Made by a program: the position numbers and the translations under genes. From OLB11 sp041392835 (GTDB lineage Bacteria > Bacteroidota > Bacteroidia > Chitinophagales > Chitinophagaceae): DNA of 64,000 nt. Positions within the stretch are counted from its first letter, which is position 1, and every line of letters starts with the position of its first letter. The stretch spans positions 124,001 through 188,000 of the forward strand of contig JAWKLF010000001.1 in NCBI GenBank assembly GCA_041392835.1, written 5' to 3'. This document shows positions 61,715 through 64,000 of this stretch, one piece after another. A model generated the notes under the pieces. That model searched no databases. It saw only the letters and a list, made by a program, of their open reading frames with translations, and was not told the DNA's origin.

Positions 61715-64000
61715 ATGAGTACTAAAAAATATTGGCAAGGACTTGAGGAACTGAATCCAAGCGAGGATTTTAAGCAAAAAGTAGCTAATGAATTTCGTGA
61801 AGATTTACCTTTTGAAGGTACTTCTAACATTGCAGAAGCAGCTACCTCTCGTAGAGATTTTTTAAAATATTTAGGATTTAGCACTACAGCTGCTTTAATA
61901 GCTTCAAGCTGTGAAATGCACGTTCGTAAAGCTATCCCATATGCAATCAAACCAGAAGATGTTACACCAGGTGTGCCTTTAACCTACGCTTCTACTTACA
62001 CAGAAGGAGGCGAAGTAGTACCCGTTTTAGTAAAAACAAGAGAAGGAAGACCCATCAAAATTGAAGGAAACCCAGATAGTATATTAACGCAAGGAGCTAC
62101 AACTGCTCGAGTACAAGGGTCCGTATTAAACCTATACGACGCTGCTCGACTTAAATTTCCTACTATAGCTGGCAAAGAAGCTACTTGGGCTGAGCTAGAT
62201 AAAAAAGTAATGGATGCTTTAAACACTTCTTCATCGCCTGTTTATTTAGTATCATCTACTATCAATAGTGAGTCTGCATTGCAAGCTATCAATCAATTTA
62301 CTCAAAAATATCCTAATACAAAGCACGTAATGTATGATGCTATTTCATACAGTGGTTTATTAGATGCCAATCAAAGTTCATTTGGTCAACGTGCTATACC
62401 TCACTATCAGTTCCAAAATGCACAGCTTATTATTAGTTTAGGTGCAGACTTTTTAGGAACATGGATTTCACCAGAAATTTATGCTAAACAGTATAGCAAA
62501 ACTCGAAAAATTAGTGCACAACAAAAAACAATGAGCAAACACTACCAGATAGAAGGTATGATGAGCTTGACAGGTAGTAGTGCCGATGAGCGTTATACAT
62601 GTAAGCCATCACAGTATGGTGCAGTAGCTGTAGCAATGTTAAATGCATTAAATGGAGTAGGCACTTCTTCTATTAGTCCTGTTTTAGATGCGGCAATAAA
62701 GAAAATAGCTGCTGATATAAAATCTAATATTGGAAAAGTACTAGTAGTATGTGGAAGTAATGATGTAAATGTACAAACTGTTGTAAATGCTATCAATAGC
62801 CAAGCTGGAGCCTATGGTTCTACAATTACCTTTGCAACAACTAATCAAACAAAAAAAGGAAGCGATAGCGAAATGAAGAATTTTGCTGATGCTTTAAAAA
62901 ATAATCAAGTTGGCGGTGTTTTATTTTACGATTGTAATCCAGTATATGATAGTCCGTATGCAGAACTAATTAAATCAAAAATTGGTGGACTAAAACTTTC
63001 AGTTTCATTTAATGATAGAGTAGACGAAACTACCGAAGCTTGCGCAATTGCAGCTCCAACTCATCACTGGTTAGAAAGCTGGGGTGATGCTTCTGCTGCT
63101 AGTGGTTTTACCTCACTAAAACAGCCTACTATTAATCCTTTATTCAAAACAAGAGCTTTTGAAGAGTCTTTATTAGTGTGGTCTGGTAATAACACAACGC
63201 ACTATGATTTTATAAAAAATTATTGGATAGGTAAGTTGGGAAGCGAAAAAGCATTTGACACAGCTATTCAATACGGTATTATAGAACCAGAAGCAGTTGC
63301 TTCAAATGCTTCATCTTTTTCTGGAAACACAGCCAATGCTATCGCAGCAATAGCTACATACAAATCAAGTGCCGCCAATCAACCAGAACTTGTAATCTAT
63401 GAAAAAGTGGGTATAGGTAGAGGTGCGGCTTGGTCTAATAATCCTTGGTTGCAAGAAATGCCAGACCCAATTACAAAATGTACTTGGGATAACTACGTAA
63501 TTATGTCGCCCAATAGAGCTAAAGCTATGGGAGCTGAGTTGACAGACTTAAATGAAGTAGATAGAGATAAAAAAGTATTTTCTATAAAAAGTAACGGCAA
63601 AGAAGTAAAACTACCTGTATTGGTGGTGCCAGGCGTACACGATGATGTAATAGCAGTAGCTGTTGGGTATGGTCGTTCAGAAAAAGTAGGTAAAGCAGCT
63701 GCAAATACAGGTGTAAATGTATATCCATTGGTAGCATTAGATGCATATGGTAATGCAGCATACGCCGCAACCAACGTAGCATTAGAAAATACACATAAAA
63801 CATATAAATTAGCAATAACCCAAACGCATCATAGCTATCAAAATGATAGACCTATTATACGTGAATATACATTAGATGAGTTTCAAAAAAATCCTAATGA
63901 ATTATACGAAGAACGTAAACACGATTTAGGACATTATGGGGCTGCTGATGGAGTTGTTCACCACGGTGATGATCATGCTGCATCTAAAGATGCACATGCC
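61715..64000 (+). CDS. actB: Alternative complex III molybdopterin-oxidoreductase-like subunit (ActB), 5' part
   Basis: 762 codons to the window edge with no stop, so the gene is cut. The N-terminus has the long leader of the family: MSTKKYWQGLEELNPS, then a twin-arginine motif at 46-51 (SRRDFLK), a hydrophobic stretch and Cys66 in ASSC, which could also be lipidated. The next part, TEGGEVVPVLVKTREGRPIKIEGNP, is molybdopterin-oxidoreductase-like, but in complex III this domain holds no molybdenum. The iron-sulfur domain should follow outside the window. It shares the actA transcript. Confidence 0.92.
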   Translation, partial: MSTKKYWQGLEELNPSEDFKQKVANEFREDLPFEGTSNIAEAATSRRDFLKYLGFSTTAALIASSCEMHVRKAIPYAIKPEDVTPGVPLTYASTYTEGGEVVPVLVKTREGRPIKIEGNPDSILTQGATTARVQGSVLNLYDAARLKFPTIAGKEATWAELDKKVMDALNTSSSPVYLVSSTINSESALQAINQFTQKYPNTKHVMYDAISYSGLLDANQSSFGQRAIPHYQFQNAQLIISLGADFLGTWISPEIYAKQYSKTRKISAQQKTMSKHYQIEGMMSLTGSSADERYTCKPSQYGAVAVAMLNALNGVGTSSISPVLDAAIKKIAADIKSNIGKVLVVCGSNDVNVQTVVNAINSQAGAYGSTITFATTNQTKKGSDSEMKNFADALKNNQVGGVLFYDCNPVYDSPYAELIKSKIGGLKLSVSFNDRVDETTEACAIAAPTHHWLESWGDASAASGFTSLKQPTINPLFKTRAFEESLLVWSGNNTTHYDFIKNYWIGKLGSEKAFDTAIQYGIIEPEAVASNASSFSGNTANAIAAIATYKSSAANQPELVIYEKVGIGRGAAWSNNPWLQEMPDPITKCTWDNYVIMSPNRAKAMGAELTDLNEVDRDKKVFSIKSNGKEVKLPVLVVPGVHDDVIAVAVGYGRSEKVGKAAANTGVNVYPLVALDAYGNAAYAATNVALENTHKTYKLAITQTHHSYQNDRPIIREYTLDEFQKNPNELYEERKHDLGHYGAADGVVHHGDDHAASKDAHA

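Overview
The window comes from an AT-rich member of the Bacteroidota, most likely of the Chitinophagales/Saprospirales kind. The evidence is the T9SS-style secreted proteins and PorV/PorQ-like protein, CarboxypepD_reg TonB receptors, the alternative complex III genes actA-actB, the Bacteroidota-only small gene DUF4295 beside rpmG and rpmB, the Bacteroidota form of TraR/DksA, and repeated TAnnTTTG (-7) promoter boxes with almost no Shine-Dalgarno sequences. It is a normal chromosomal stretch: no intact insertion sequence, prophage, CRISPR array or rRNA operon was seen.

Layout. 1-10.2 kb (+ strand) is housekeeping: the end of ileS, a DksA-family protein with a long histone-H1-like tail, trhO, the N-degron pair clpS-aat, prfB, an outer-membrane barrel gene, holB and ricT. 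10.2-19.2 kb holds a frame-broken M14 peptidase, a FAD-dependent dehydrogenase and surface proteins (TonB receptor, DUF5916 protein, beta-barrel). 19.3-23.1 kb holds lemA with two TPM-domain genes, then a sigma-54-type AAA+ regulator overlapping lptE. 23.2-27.4 kb is a large GEVED/T9SS surface protein whose last third is broken by many frame changes. 27.5-34.1 kb holds kup, trmN and an MMPL exporter-acyltransferase-methyltransferase protein split by one missing base. 34.4-38.2 kb has two barrel proteins and a beta-helix protein.

38.2-39.0 kb is a tRNA locus (Arg-TCT, Leu-GAG) with a broken 5'-half tRNA copy and a GIY-YIG nuclease scar. 39-46.5 kb holds mreBCD ending in a SET-domain gene, a class I aldolase, rpmB-rpmG-DUF4295, murI and rny. 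46.7-55.7 kb is a three-gene surface cassette (1,262-aa TonB receptor, 1,326-aa T9SS-type protein, PorV/PorQ-like barrel). 55.7-60.2 kb holds greA behind a promoter and an intrinsic terminator, a HIT protein, a two-component system, ruvC and a flippase-like membrane protein. The window ends inside actB of alternative complex III.

The points most worth following are the greA leader, which looks like a terminated leader RNA; the SET-domain lysine methyltransferase-like gene closing the mre operon, together with a lysine-rich H1-like DksA protein in the same genome; the tRNA locus scar; the exporter-acyltransferase-methyltransferase fusion; and the TonB/T9SS/PorV cassette. Three genes have frame breaks (M14 peptidase, MMPL protein, GEVED protein). 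Reading the alternative frames restores family-like sequence in each, so the events are either very recent or assembly errors.
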